A DNA stretch of 64,000 nt, taken from NCBI GenBank assembly GCA_029240105.1, contig JARBTR010000009.1:1-64000 (forward strand). The letters run 5' to 3'. This document shows positions 16,903 through 25,730 of this stretch, in pieces. Below the pieces are notes generated by a model. That model ran no database searches, had not been told where the DNA came from, and saw nothing but the letters and a program-made list of their open reading frames with translations. The first letter of the stretch is position 1. Every line of letters starts with the position of its first letter. This DNA is from Caryophanales bacterium (GTDB taxonomy: Bacteria > Bacillota > Bacilli > JARBTR01). The position numbers and the translations under genes were made by a program.

Positions 16903-17706
16903 TTGTCTAATGAAGCTAAAAAAGATTGTGGATGTGGCGAAAATCGAAATATCCTACCTTTCTTAAGTATTCAACAAGTAGAGGAACCAATGCAATGTAC
17001 TCGAACTGTTCATGAGACTGTAACAGCTGCCGCTGAATTAATCATTACACCAGACATTTCAGTTACAAATATTATAACCTCTTGTAAAGGCGATCCAATA
17101 ATAAGAGCAACATTCCCTGAAAATACAGAACAAGAATGTAAATTTACTGTTGAGCAACAAGTCTGTGCACAATTTGATGTTACTTTTGGTGTTAATGCTG
17201 ATAAAGGACGAACTGGATTGATTTGTGGCACTCCTTCAACAGGACCTTGTAATCCTCCGTTTACTTGTCCTGAAACCAGTACTCTGGAGCACTATACTCT
17301 TGCTTTCCTAGGAGTAGATAGTTTGCCAGGAGGACTACAAGAATGGACCTACCAATTTACGAATAATTCTGGACATGACTTAAGCCACTGGACATTTGTT
17401 TCTTGCACTGAAACGCCAGTAATGGTATTAGCTGTAACTGCAGAAACAACAGAAGGAGATCCTATCTCTGTTACTTTTGAACAAACTGAAAACCCACAAG
17501 GATCCATTGACTGTCTAACAACAACACCACAAAGACCAGGCGTATCGATTACTCCAGAATCAGGTGCTCATCCTACAGGTACTACAATCATATATCATAT
17601 CATTACTACACAAACTTACCCTGTTGGTACCGTTCTATGGGGTGCAAGAGCTGGTCAAGTTGTAGAATGTGGAGAAATTTGTGGTCCATGTATTCCAACT
17701 ACCTAA
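16903..17706 (+). CDS. Two-domain Cys-containing paralogue C, probable spore-surface protein
   Basis: A 267-residue protein starting at TTG behind a near-perfect ribosome binding site (aaaggaggtga). After a short CGCG motif the first half (about 25-115) is a diverged copy of the module in the two preceding genes (ELIITPDISV, QECKFTVEQQVCAQFDVTF, TGLICG). The second half (about 128-262) is a separate beta-rich domain (EHYTLAFLGVDSL, EWTYQFTNNSGHDLSHWTF, GTVLWGARAG) of a kind seen in surface proteins. It ends in CGEICGPC. No signal peptide is visible. It may be the outward-facing member of the trio, but this is inference. Confidence 0.6.
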   Translation: MSNEAKKDCGCGENRNILPFLSIQQVEEPMQCTRTVHETVTAAAELIITPDISVTNIITSCKGDPIIRATFPENTEQECKFTVEQQVCAQFDVTFGVNADKGRTGLICGTPSTGPCNPPFTCPETSTLEHYTLAFLGVDSLPGGLQEWTYQFTNNSGHDLSHWTFVSCTETPVMVLAVTAETTEGDPISVTFEQTENPQGSIDCLTTTPQRPGVSITPESGAHPTGTTIIYHIITTQTYPVGTVLWGARAGQVVECGEICGPCIPTT

Positions 17707-17795
17707 ACTACGATCTTTTGATTTTAGAAAATTCTCCGATATGACCGACTCGTAATAAAATGGGTTATAACGAAAAGCTGTAATCAAATGTTTAT

Positions 17796-17830
17796 AAAAG
17801 CGTTTCCTTTAATGGAAATGCTTTTATTGC
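17796..17830 (+). terminator. Terminator after paralogue C
   Basis: aaaagcgtttcc pairs with ggaaatgctttt (one G-U pair) with a 6-base loop, then attgcttattt. It ends the three-gene group. Confidence 0.8.
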
Positions 17831-18012
17831 TTATTTAAAATAATAAAAAGAGCGCCCCCATTTCCAGGGAACGCAAACTCTCCATAACACATACTCTGCA
17901 CACAGTGATTTAAAAATACAATGAACACTCAATTTTTAGATACTTCTCTACTGAGTCATATTCTTCAAAACTAATCCAATAACTCAAACTTGAACTACTA
18001 ACAATTGCTCTT

Positions 18013-20655
18013 CTAATATAGTAAACTCCTATTTTTGTTATTGTTCCCAATTAAGTATTTTGTCATGTCTATATTACTAATAGGGGGACTAAATACATAT
18101 CCTTGCAATTCATCACAACCCGCATTCAATAAAAATTGCATTTCGGAATGCGTTTCTACTCCTTCTGCAACAACATGTAGATGAAGTCCATGAGCCAAAT
18201 CAATTATCGTCTTGACGAAAATTTGTTGTTTATCATTTTGATCAATATCTTTTATAAATTCTCTATCAATTTTTAACTCATCAATCGGTAATTGCAGTAA
18301 ATGTATGAAGGACGAGTATCCCTTTCCAAAATCATCGATAGAGATTTGTACCCCTAAACCTTTGATCTTGATTATCAATTTAACAACACGCTCAGGATCC
18401 TTTATAAATATACTTTCCGTGATTTCAAGTTTTAAATACTCGGGGCTCATTCCTGATTCATCTAAAGCATTTTCTATCCACTTTATTAACTCATCATTCT
18501 GAAATTCTTTAGCTGATATATTAACGGAAATTGGGACTTTAGGTAACTGTTCATCCTGCCATTTTTTGTTTTGCTTACATGCCTCCATGAGTACCCATTT
18601 ATCTATTGCCGAAATAAGCCCAATCTCCTCAGCTAGAGGAATAAACGTGGATGGAGATATATTTCCTAGTATAGGATCTTCCCATCTCAATAAAGCTTCA
18701 AAACTTGAAACTACACCCAATTGCATCTTTGGTTGGTAAAATAATTTTAGGCCAACTTGTTCAACTACTTTTCGTAATGAATTTTCAATTAACAACCGTT
18801 CTTGAAACCTATCTCTCATCTTTTCATTAAAAAATTGATATTCATTCCCCACTGACTCTTTAGAAACATACATAGCAATATCTGCACATTTCACTAATGT
18901 ATCTAAGTCCTGTCCATCATGAGGATATACGCTAATCCCCATACTGCTTGTACTATATAAAACCTGTCCATTTATGATAAATGGGGACGAAAACTCGCTT
19001 CGAATTATTTCTACTGTATTTAGGATTTCTTCTCTACACGTCACTTCTTGTACAATTACAAACTCATCTCCACCAAGGCGAAAAATCATTCTGCCATCAA
19101 CATGCAAATTGCGAAGTCTATCAGAAATCAATTGTAGAAGTTTGTCTCCTGCATCATGACCCAGGGTGTCATTTACTTGTTTAAATTGAATTAAATCCAT
19201 AAAAATGATAGCAATGTAATTTTGTGGATTATTATTAATAAGATCCTTAACATAATTCTGGAAATACAATCGATTAGGTAATGACGTTAATACATCATAA
19301 TAAGCTAATTGTTGAAGTTTCTCCTCTGAATCTCTTAACATTTTCGTTTGACTTGTCAGTATTCTATTCATATCAATACTTTCATGGAATAATTCTTTTA
19401 GTTTTTGAGCCATTCCCTGTAGGTTTTGAGTAAGTAAACGAAATTCAGAAATATTCGCTTGTGGCCAATCAATTATCTTTAAATTAAATACTTTTTGGGG
19501 GAGATCAGTTGTAGCGACAATCAATTGTTTTAAATTATTCATAAGTAGTCGATTTACAATAAATATAAAAAGTATGGCTAATAATAAAAACAAAATTGAT
19601 AATTTAAAATAAATTAAAAATTCCTTAAATATTTGATCTTGGTATTGAGAGATTGGATATTGTATATATATTTTTATAGATAAAGAATCTACTTGGTCAA
19701 CAAGGATTAATTTTCCTGATCTCCACTTAAGAATGGGTGGAACACCCTTTTGACCTTTAGGCAGAGCTTCGAAATAGTTAGTTGAAATTTTCTTTATCTC
19801 ATACATATCATTCAAATGAAAGTACTTTTCTGAATTGTGTTTAAAGCTAGAACTGGATGAGATAATTTCATTATGAGAATTCGTAATAATAATATCAAAT
19901 TCTGTAGTAGTATATTCGTAAACTACCTTATCTAGTTCGTTTTTTTGTTGACTATTACCCGACAAAAAAGTGTGTTGGATCAGCTCCTTTTTTATTTGCT
20001 GAACACTATTCTCAGCTTCTCTTTTTAAATTATTAGAAGTAAACTCGTGAACGGTCCATGTCTTGCTCAGTATAATTAGGAAAAAAGGAATCATGACCGA
20101 TAAAATCGTTATATGAGATAATATTTGGTGAATGGAAGCATTGTTTTTATTTAATGGAATGGAATTTAACAATCTATAAAATGGTAGATATGCCAAGAGC
20201 ATATCCGCGATCAATACATTGAATAATCCATTAAGAATTTCTTTACAAATTTGAAAATAAAGTGCATCACCAACTAAATTTAGCCTATTAAGTAGGAATA
20301 GCGCGACAAGTCCTACTGTCAGCCAAAATGATGCATCCACAAAAAACATTTTAGCTTTTTTTCTTATATGAAAATATGTACCCACAAATATGATTTCTAT
20401 TAATAAAATAATACTAGACACAATATAATTGTATGTTGTTGGTACAAATAAAAAAGTAAGTAAAGTTGCAAATATTGCTAGTTGAAGACCATAAATCCTA
20501 AATATCAAAAAAAGGAAAATACTCGTATAAGCAATCGTAATTCCATATACAAATGTTACTTGAAAAGCAGATGAAATTAGCGTACAGCCTAAAAGAAAAA
20601 TAAATAGAAAGGTTTCTCTATTTATTTTTGGGGTGAAAGGTTTTGTTTTGAACAT
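18013..20655 (-). CDS. Membrane-bound GGDEF-EAL cyclic-di-GMP enzyme
   Basis: An 880-residue signalling protein. About six N-terminal membrane helices (1-200) are followed by an extracytoplasmic sensor region (about 205-350) and another helix (about 355-375). A coiled linker leads to the GGDEF domain, with an intact RLGGDEF at about 525-531. The EAL domain has EALLRW, the metal-site DDFGKGYSSF, KIDREFI, AEGVET and QGYVFSPP. Both active-site signatures are complete, so it could make and break cyclic-di-GMP. I see no RxxD inhibitory site five residues before GGDEF. It is transcribed alone, opposite to the coat genes around it. It may feed the exopolysaccharide operon at 25-41 kb, but this is a guess. 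Confidence 0.9.
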   Translation of the reverse strand: MFKTKPFTPKINRETFLFIFLLGCTLISSAFQVTFVYGITIAYTSIFLFLIFRIYGLQLAIFATLLTFLFVPTTYNYIVSSIILLIEIIFVGTYFHIRKKAKMFFVDASFWLTVGLVALFLLNRLNLVGDALYFQICKEILNGLFNVLIADMLLAYLPFYRLLNSIPLNKNNASIHQILSHITILSVMIPFFLIILSKTWTVHEFTSNNLKREAENSVQQIKKELIQHTFLSGNSQQKNELDKVVYEYTTTEFDIIITNSHNEIISSSSSFKHNSEKYFHLNDMYEIKKISTNYFEALPKGQKGVPPILKWRSGKLILVDQVDSLSIKIYIQYPISQYQDQIFKEFLIYFKLSILFLLLAILFIFIVNRLLMNNLKQLIVATTDLPQKVFNLKIIDWPQANISEFRLLTQNLQGMAQKLKELFHESIDMNRILTSQTKMLRDSEEKLQQLAYYDVLTSLPNRLYFQNYVKDLINNNPQNYIAIIFMDLIQFKQVNDTLGHDAGDKLLQLISDRLRNLHVDGRMIFRLGGDEFVIVQEVTCREEILNTVEIIRSEFSSPFIINGQVLYSTSSMGISVYPHDGQDLDTLVKCADIAMYVSKESVGNEYQFFNEKMRDRFQERLLIENSLRKVVEQVGLKLFYQPKMQLGVVSSFEALLRWEDPILGNISPSTFIPLAEEIGLISAIDKWVLMEACKQNKKWQDEQLPKVPISVNISAKEFQNDELIKWIENALDESGMSPEYLKLEITESIFIKDPERVVKLIIKIKGLGVQISIDDFGKGYSSFIHLLQLPIDELKIDREFIKDIDQNDKQQIFVKTIIDLAHGLHLHVVAEGVETHSEMQFLLNAGCDELQGYVFSPPISNIDMTKYLIGNNNKNRSLLY

Positions 20656-21004
20656 TTCAATCTCCTAATCTAGTAATCCATAAAAATATTATATAACCAA
20701 AAATTTATCATTTCAGGTTGAATATATTACGATTTTGAAACGTTTTAAATTGGAGCAAACCTTTCACTGGAACCCATCCTACAAAGATCCTATAAAATTG
20801 TCTAACATATATCGCACTGCAAACTCCTATTGTTGTTACTAACTTTTATGTGTAAATGTAGGTCAAGCTGAAGAGTCTAGATAAAGTTGTCCATCATAAT
20901 AGTAAAAAAAGGCCAACCCCTGTAAACATTTCAGCCGATCTAAAGGAATATACTTACTTGAAGCAAGTAATGCTTGAATAAACTTCAAGGAGGAGTGTAG
21001 GCAC

Positions 21005-21574
21005 ATGTGGGTTTATGAAAAGAAATTGCAATACCCAGTTAAAGTAAGCACCTGCAACCCAAAGTTAGCAAAGTACCTAGTTGAACAGTATGGTGGTGCA
21101 GACGGTGAACTAGCTGCTGCGTTACGATATATGAATCAGCGGTATGCTGTACCTGACAAAATAATTGGTCTCCTTACAGATATTTCAACTGAAGAATTTG
21201 CCCATTTAGAAATGATTGCAACAATGATTGTAAAACTAACAAAAGATGCAACGCCAGAACAAATGAAAGAGGCAGGCCTTGATGCTCATTATGCAACGCA
21301 TGACAGTGCACTTTTCTATCATAATGCAGCAGGTGTTCCATGGACAGCAGCCTACATACAAGCCAAGGGCGATCCAATTGCCGATTTGTATGAAGATATT
21401 GCCGCTGAAGAGAAGGCACGTGCTACTTATCAATGGCTAATTGATTTATCTGACGATACTGCATTAAATGATTCCCTTCGATATTTGCGCGAGAGAGAAA
21501 TTATCCATTCTCAACGCTTCCGCGAAGCTGTTGAAATCTTGAAAGATGACATGGGTACGAAAAGGGTTTATTAA
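21005..21574 (+). CDS. cotJC: Spore coat protein CotJC (manganese-catalase-like)
   Basis: A 189-residue member of the Mn-catalase/ferritin-like family found in spore coats. Glu/His metal-ligand motifs are visible: DGELAAALRYMNQRY, EEFAHLEMIATMIVKL, EDIAAEEKARATYQWL and REREIIHSQRFREA. The N-terminus MWVYEKKLQYPVKV matches the CotJC start as I recall it. The ribosome binding site is aaggaggagtg. It has its own terminator, and its upstream region is separate from cotJAB, so it must have its own promoter here. Confidence 0.92.
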   Translation: MWVYEKKLQYPVKVSTCNPKLAKYLVEQYGGADGELAAALRYMNQRYAVPDKIIGLLTDISTEEFAHLEMIATMIVKLTKDATPEQMKEAGLDAHYATHDSALFYHNAAGVPWTAAYIQAKGDPIADLYEDIAAEEKARATYQWLIDLSDDTALNDSLRYLREREIIHSQRFREAVEILKDDMGTKRVY

Positions 21575-21589
21575 ATTTTGAATATTAAA

Positions 21590-21627
21590 AGAGCCGAAAA
21601 CAGTATTCATGTTTTCGGCTTTTTACA
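21590..21627. terminator. Bidirectional terminator between cotJC and the Ig-like gene
   Basis: agccgaaaaca pairs perfectly with tgttttcggct, with a 7-base loop. There is a T-run on the plus side and A-rich flank on the other, so it can serve both convergent genes. Confidence 0.88.
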
Positions 21628-21655
21628 TTTTGTGATATTAAGGAGTTAATTCAGA

Positions 21656-23953
21656 TTACATATTTATAGTAAAATTCCAAGTTTTTAAAGTTGTATTCCC
21701 TAAAATGTCCTTAGCCATTACTTCAAGAGTATGCAATCCATTTTCAAGATTCATTGGAATATAAGTTAATGTACCTTTTCTGGTATCCCCTTGAATCCAA
21801 GTATCCCAGTCCCAATATCCATCGTAACTAAATTCAGCATTTACAGGTTGACCATCCAATTTAAATGAATATTCTTGTCCATTTAGTTGTGCTTGGGATG
21901 ATATTTGAACTACTAGTTCTGGAATTTGCGCTAATATTTGATTTTCGTATTGAAAGTTTAAATCAGGACCTGTTGTACATATTACAAAATTCCAAGTATA
22001 ATCTGCCGTAGCTCCAGCCTTATCAGTCGCTACAACAGTAACAACATTTTCTCCACTAGTTAACCCACCTTGTGGATAATAACTTAAAATATTAGAGGTT
22101 TGATTGTATTGTGCATTTACTTCTATTCCATTTAACTTTACAGCAAAAGATGAAGAATCTTGAAATCCATCGTTGTCATTCACTACTACAGAAAATCCGG
22201 GACTAGATGAAATACGCGATCCACTTAGTGGAGTCGCAGAAGAAAAAGCAGGTTTCATGGCTATCGTAAAACTCCAAGTCTTTACAGTTACATTCCCTAA
22301 ATTATCTTTAGCCATTACTTCTAGAGTATGTAAACCATCGTTAAGATTTATTGGATTGAACGTTATTGTACCTTTTCTAGTATCTCCTTGAATCCAAGTG
22401 TCCCAGTCCCAATATCCATCATAACTGAATTCCGCATTCACAGGCTGACCATCCAATTTGAAAGAATAATCACTATTATTCAAAACTGCTAAAGAAGAAG
22501 CTGAAACTTCCAATTCAGGGATTTGGCTAAAAGTTGTATCTTTACCTGTAAAAGTTAAATTCGGCCCTTTTGTAACAACTGCAAATGACCAGCTATAATT
22601 TACTTTATTACCAACCATATCTTCAGCAGTAATGCTAACAGTATGCAATCCGTCACTTATAGGCGTATCATCACATCCCGTGCATTGACAAGTACAGTCA
22701 GGGTCAACTTTATATGAAATGATACCACTTGTACTATTGAAAGAAACCGGAATAGTTTCACCATCTAAGCTTGCTACAATTGAATTAGAATTTATAGCTG
22801 CATTATCTGTAATTTTCAAACTAAAACCTGTATTATCTTTTGTTGCAGAATCCCTTCCAGGAGTTGGAGTTCCAAATTCAGGAGAAATATTAATGTTAAA
22901 ATTCCAACTTTGAGTTGTACCAATACCCAATTCATTTTTGGTTGTAACTTCTAAAGTTTGAGTCCCATCTGCTAGATTTGGTAATGGGATATTAATAAAC
23001 CCAGTTTTAGGATCCTCTACTACCCAAAAAGACTCCATAAGATATAAATCAATTTCCCATCTCCCTGAGAGTTTAAAATCTGCTTGTATAGGTTGACCAT
23101 TTAGTTTTACAGTGTATTCAGAATTATTAAGATTGATTGGTGAACTAACATTAACTAAAAGATCCTCAATTTTACTTAAAGTTTGACCAGATTTAGCAAA
23201 AGTCATTGTTGGACCTTTTGTACAAATTGTAAAACTTGAATTAAATATTGAAGTGTTTCCAGACGAATCTTGTAAAGTTACTTTAATAGTATGAAGTCCA
23301 TCACTTATCCCATTTTCTGTGTGATACGAAATTTGACCCGTTGAAGAATTAAAGGCAGAAGGAACAAGATTACCATCAAGTAAAAGAGCGATTGAAGATT
23401 CATTTATTCCGTCATTGTCAGTTACGTTTACTGAGAATTCATTGTTGACTTTAGTTACTTGATTATGCCCCGGAGTCGGACTTGAAAATACCGGTTTAAC
23501 ACTAACATTAAAATTCCAGTCTTTCGTAACTGGGACCCCACTAGTATCTGCTGCAGTTACAGAAAGAGTATGTGCACCATCTTTTAAATTTTGCGGATTA
23601 ATAATTACAGTGCCAGCTAAATAATTCGTTACATAGACATCCTGTTCATTTTCATAATCGGGGACTATATCGACTTTATATTCAAAACTTGAATTTATTA
23701 ATTGTCCATCTAACCTCGTAATGATACTTGAACTGTTTATTTGCTGATTTGAATTTATATTTATACCTAGACTAGGATTTACGTATTGATACGTTGTATT
23801 TTCCCCACCAAAACTCATTTGAATTCCAGGTGTAGTTTCAGTTGCAAATACAAAATTAGGAGTCGCAGTTCCAAAGATTAAGAAAAGTAAAGTAATCAAA
23901 ATGGATATTTTTTTTGCTTTTTTATAAGTTTTATTATTAATGCTATTTCTCAT
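21656..23953 (-). CDS. Secreted Ig-like repeat protein
   Basis: A 765-residue exported protein. Residues 1-38 form a signal peptide (KKISILITLLFLIFGTATP). The rest is about seven Ig-like beta-sandwich modules of roughly 100 residues in two alternating types. One type carries NDNDGI/TDNAAI and SDGLHT motifs; the other has LNDGLHTLEVMAKD and NLADGTQTLEV. Two modules contain an almost identical stretch (FSYDGYWDWDTWIQGDTRKG), showing recent duplication. One loop is Cys-rich (CTCQCTGC). There is no sorting signal, membrane anchor or catalytic domain, so it may be a matrix, adhesin or spore-surface protein. It is not obviously related to the protease repeats at the left edge. Confidence 0.8.
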   Translation of the reverse strand: MRNSINNKTYKKAKKISILITLLFLIFGTATPNFVFATETTPGIQMSFGGENTTYQYVNPSLGININSNQQINSSSIITRLDGQLINSSFEYKVDIVPDYENEQDVYVTNYLAGTVIINPQNLKDGAHTLSVTAADTSGVPVTKDWNFNVSVKPVFSSPTPGHNQVTKVNNEFSVNVTDNDGINESSIALLLDGNLVPSAFNSSTGQISYHTENGISDGLHTIKVTLQDSSGNTSIFNSSFTICTKGPTMTFAKSGQTLSKIEDLLVNVSSPINLNNSEYTVKLNGQPIQADFKLSGRWEIDLYLMESFWVVEDPKTGFINIPLPNLADGTQTLEVTTKNELGIGTTQSWNFNINISPEFGTPTPGRDSATKDNTGFSLKITDNAAINSNSIVASLDGETIPVSFNSTSGIISYKVDPDCTCQCTGCDDTPISDGLHTVSITAEDMVGNKVNYSWSFAVVTKGPNLTFTGKDTTFSQIPELEVSASSLAVLNNSDYSFKLDGQPVNAEFSYDGYWDWDTWIQGDTRKGTITFNPINLNDGLHTLEVMAKDNLGNVTVKTWSFTIAMKPAFSSATPLSGSRISSSPGFSVVVNDNDGFQDSSSFAVKLNGIEVNAQYNQTSNILSYYPQGGLTSGENVVTVVATDKAGATADYTWNFVICTTGPDLNFQYENQILAQIPELVVQISSQAQLNGQEYSFKLDGQPVNAEFSYDGYWDWDTWIQGDTRKGTLTYIPMNLENGLHTLEVMAKDILGNTTLKTWNFTINM

Positions 23954-24297
23954 TTAATTCTCCCTCTTTCTTTTTTAAGTTGTACTTTATAACGATTCTT
24001 TAATAAATCCTTCCCTCCCTAATTTCTTTTTGAAAATAAAAATTACATATTTCACCATTTTAATGAAATATTTACCATTGTCTCATGATTTTTATCTTAA
24101 ATTTTATTCATTTTTTACTAAAATCGACAAATTTTAATAGTAAAGTTATAAAACAATTATTAAAGTGTTACGTTTTTTTTGTTATTAATTGCTAATTTTA
24201 ATAAAAATAAATTGTTCATCATAAAAAAATCTACTTTGTAAATAATAAAGCTGTGATGATTTTTCAATAAAAATTTCATTAAAAGGAGAAATTATTT
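23954..24297. other. AT-rich divergent intergenic region
   Basis: About 345 bp, very AT-rich, between divergent genes, so it should hold promoters for both. Apart from long A and T runs I see no clear structure or small gene. The DoxX ribosome binding site (aaaaggagaa) is at its right end. Confidence 0.4.
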
Positions 24298-24798
24298 ATG
24301 GTACATTGGCTACGTAAGAGTGATATTGCATCATGGATTCTTGCTGTGTTAAGAATATGGCTTGGTTATAACTGGCTGATACATGGTGTCGAAAAGATAA
24401 GTAAAGGGTTTGATGCAGCTGGATATCTCAAGTTTGTAATGGGGAACCCTGTAAAAGGCCCGGATGGACAAGTTCTTTATGGTTGGTATAATTCTTTCCT
24501 TGAGAACTTTGCTTTACCAAATGTTAAACTTTTTAACTTTATCGTACCGTGGGGAGAGACACTAATTGGATTAGGTCTTTTACTTGGATGCTTAACTACA
24601 GCTGCTGCGTTTTTTGCTTTAGTCATGAATTTTGCATTCTTTTTTGCAGGAACTGTTTCTTCGAATCCCCCTTACATCATTTATCAGTTCATTATTCTAT
24701 TTGCCGGATATAACGCAGGTAGAATTGGGCTAGACCGTTGGATCATTCCAGCAATTCGTAAGACTTTTCCAATGTTTAGTAAAGGGTCGACATCTTAG
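24298..24798 (+). CDS. DoxX-family membrane protein
   Basis: A 166-residue protein with four membrane helices, typical of DoxX/MauE-like proteins. Family features are the RIWLGYNWLIHGVEKI first helix, WGETLIGLGLLLGCLTT and the C-terminal helix with FAGYNAGRIGLDRW. Homologues have been linked to quinone-dependent oxidation or stress handling, but a function here cannot be stated. It is a single-gene transcript with a strong terminator. Confidence 0.88.
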   Translation: MVHWLRKSDIASWILAVLRIWLGYNWLIHGVEKISKGFDAAGYLKFVMGNPVKGPDGQVLYGWYNSFLENFALPNVKLFNFIVPWGETLIGLGLLLGCLTTAAAFFALVMNFAFFFAGTVSSNPPYIIYQFIILFAGYNAGRIGLDRWIIPAIRKTFPMFSKGSTS

Positions 24799-24808
24799 CA
24801 ACAATAAT

Positions 24809-24848
24809 AAAGTGCATGAAATGATCATTATTTCATGCACTTTATTTA
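24809..24848. terminator. Bidirectional terminator between DoxX and the exopolysaccharide operon
   Basis: aaagtgcatgaaat pairs perfectly with atttcatgcacttt, with a 7-base loop. It is T-rich on the plus side and moderately so on the minus side, so it can also end the large minus-strand operon. Confidence 0.88.
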
Positions 24849-24922
24849 TTAAAATTCATTCAGCTCTTTTAAATAATTATATACTTGTACCCTATTCTAT
24901 ACAGCTTCTCAGCTGTGTTTTC

Positions 24923-25723
24923 TTATTTTATTAAATTCACTCCATCAACATATTTACTAGGGGCATTGTAAAGTAAGAACTCGTTTTTTTTAGCAAATTT
25001 CCTGGCTTTTTCATACGCTTGTCGTTCAACTTCAACTGATTCCTCTAGTAGAAGAAACACTTTCAAATTATATTTATCCTTTAATGTTACCAATTTATCT
25101 GTAATAACATCTACCCACCCCTCACTTGAGGCTAAACCTATTGGTGGATTCTCCCAACAAATTCCGTCAATATAGGGTGCAGTTAATTGACAAACTTTTT
25201 CTAGGCCATTGTTTTGAATGAACAAATGATAAGGGTATAGCATCTTCAAAGCAAATAATAATTTAACAACCCCATCTAGTTGTTGCCTCATTAAATCTTT
25301 TGGAAGATTTAATAATTCCACGTCTCCTATAGTATCTAAAAATAAGCCATCAGATTCTTGCGCAACAATCTGGCGTTGGATTTCATTTAACAAATAGTTA
25401 ATCCATTTTTCAGAATGCATGCTCACTAAATATGTTCCATAAACTTCATTCTTAATTGGTTCACCATCGATTAACCAAAAATCCTCATAAGATAATTCTT
25501 TAAAGATGGCATCCGTTGGACTGACCTCAAAGATACTTAAATAGGTAATTACTATTGTATTCCTAACCTTCAGTTGATGGATTTCCTCTACAGTTAAACC
25601 TTTTGAGTCAATAATTGAAATATCAAAATGGGATAATTCTTTTACCTTACCATAGCCGTAGTATAAGGCATAATTTTTGGCAAGTAACATTCTATCTTTT
25701 CGGAAACTCGTAGGCATGTTCAC
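24923..25723 (-). CDS. GH114/PelA-like glycosidase domain protein without signal peptide
   Basis: A 266-residue protein resembling the TIM-barrel family GH114 (endo-alpha-1,4-polygalactosaminidase) and the related hydrolase part of PelA. Matching positions are ALYYGYGKVKELSHFD near the N-terminus, SDGLFLDTIGDVE with the catalytic-type Asp, IQNNGLE and DGICWENPP with a Glu. It lacks a signal peptide: the barrel starts within the first 20 residues. PelA-type enzymes act outside the cell, so this one is either cytoplasmic, secreted by another route or no longer a glycosidase. It is the last gene of the exopolysaccharide operon, 7 bp after the HD-GYP gene. Substrate inferred at most to be a GalNAc-rich polymer. 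Confidence 0.65.
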   Translation of the reverse strand: MNMPTSFRKDRMLLAKNYALYYGYGKVKELSHFDISIIDSKGLTVEEIHQLKVRNTIVITYLSIFEVSPTDAIFKELSYEDFWLIDGEPIKNEVYGTYLVSMHSEKWINYLLNEIQRQIVAQESDGLFLDTIGDVELLNLPKDLMRQQLDGVVKLLFALKMLYPYHLFIQNNGLEKVCQLTAPYIDGICWENPPIGLASSEGWVDVITDKLVTLKDKYNLKVFLLLEESVEVERQAYEKARKFAKKNEFLLYNAPSKYVDGVNLIK

Positions 25724-25730
25724 TACCGCC

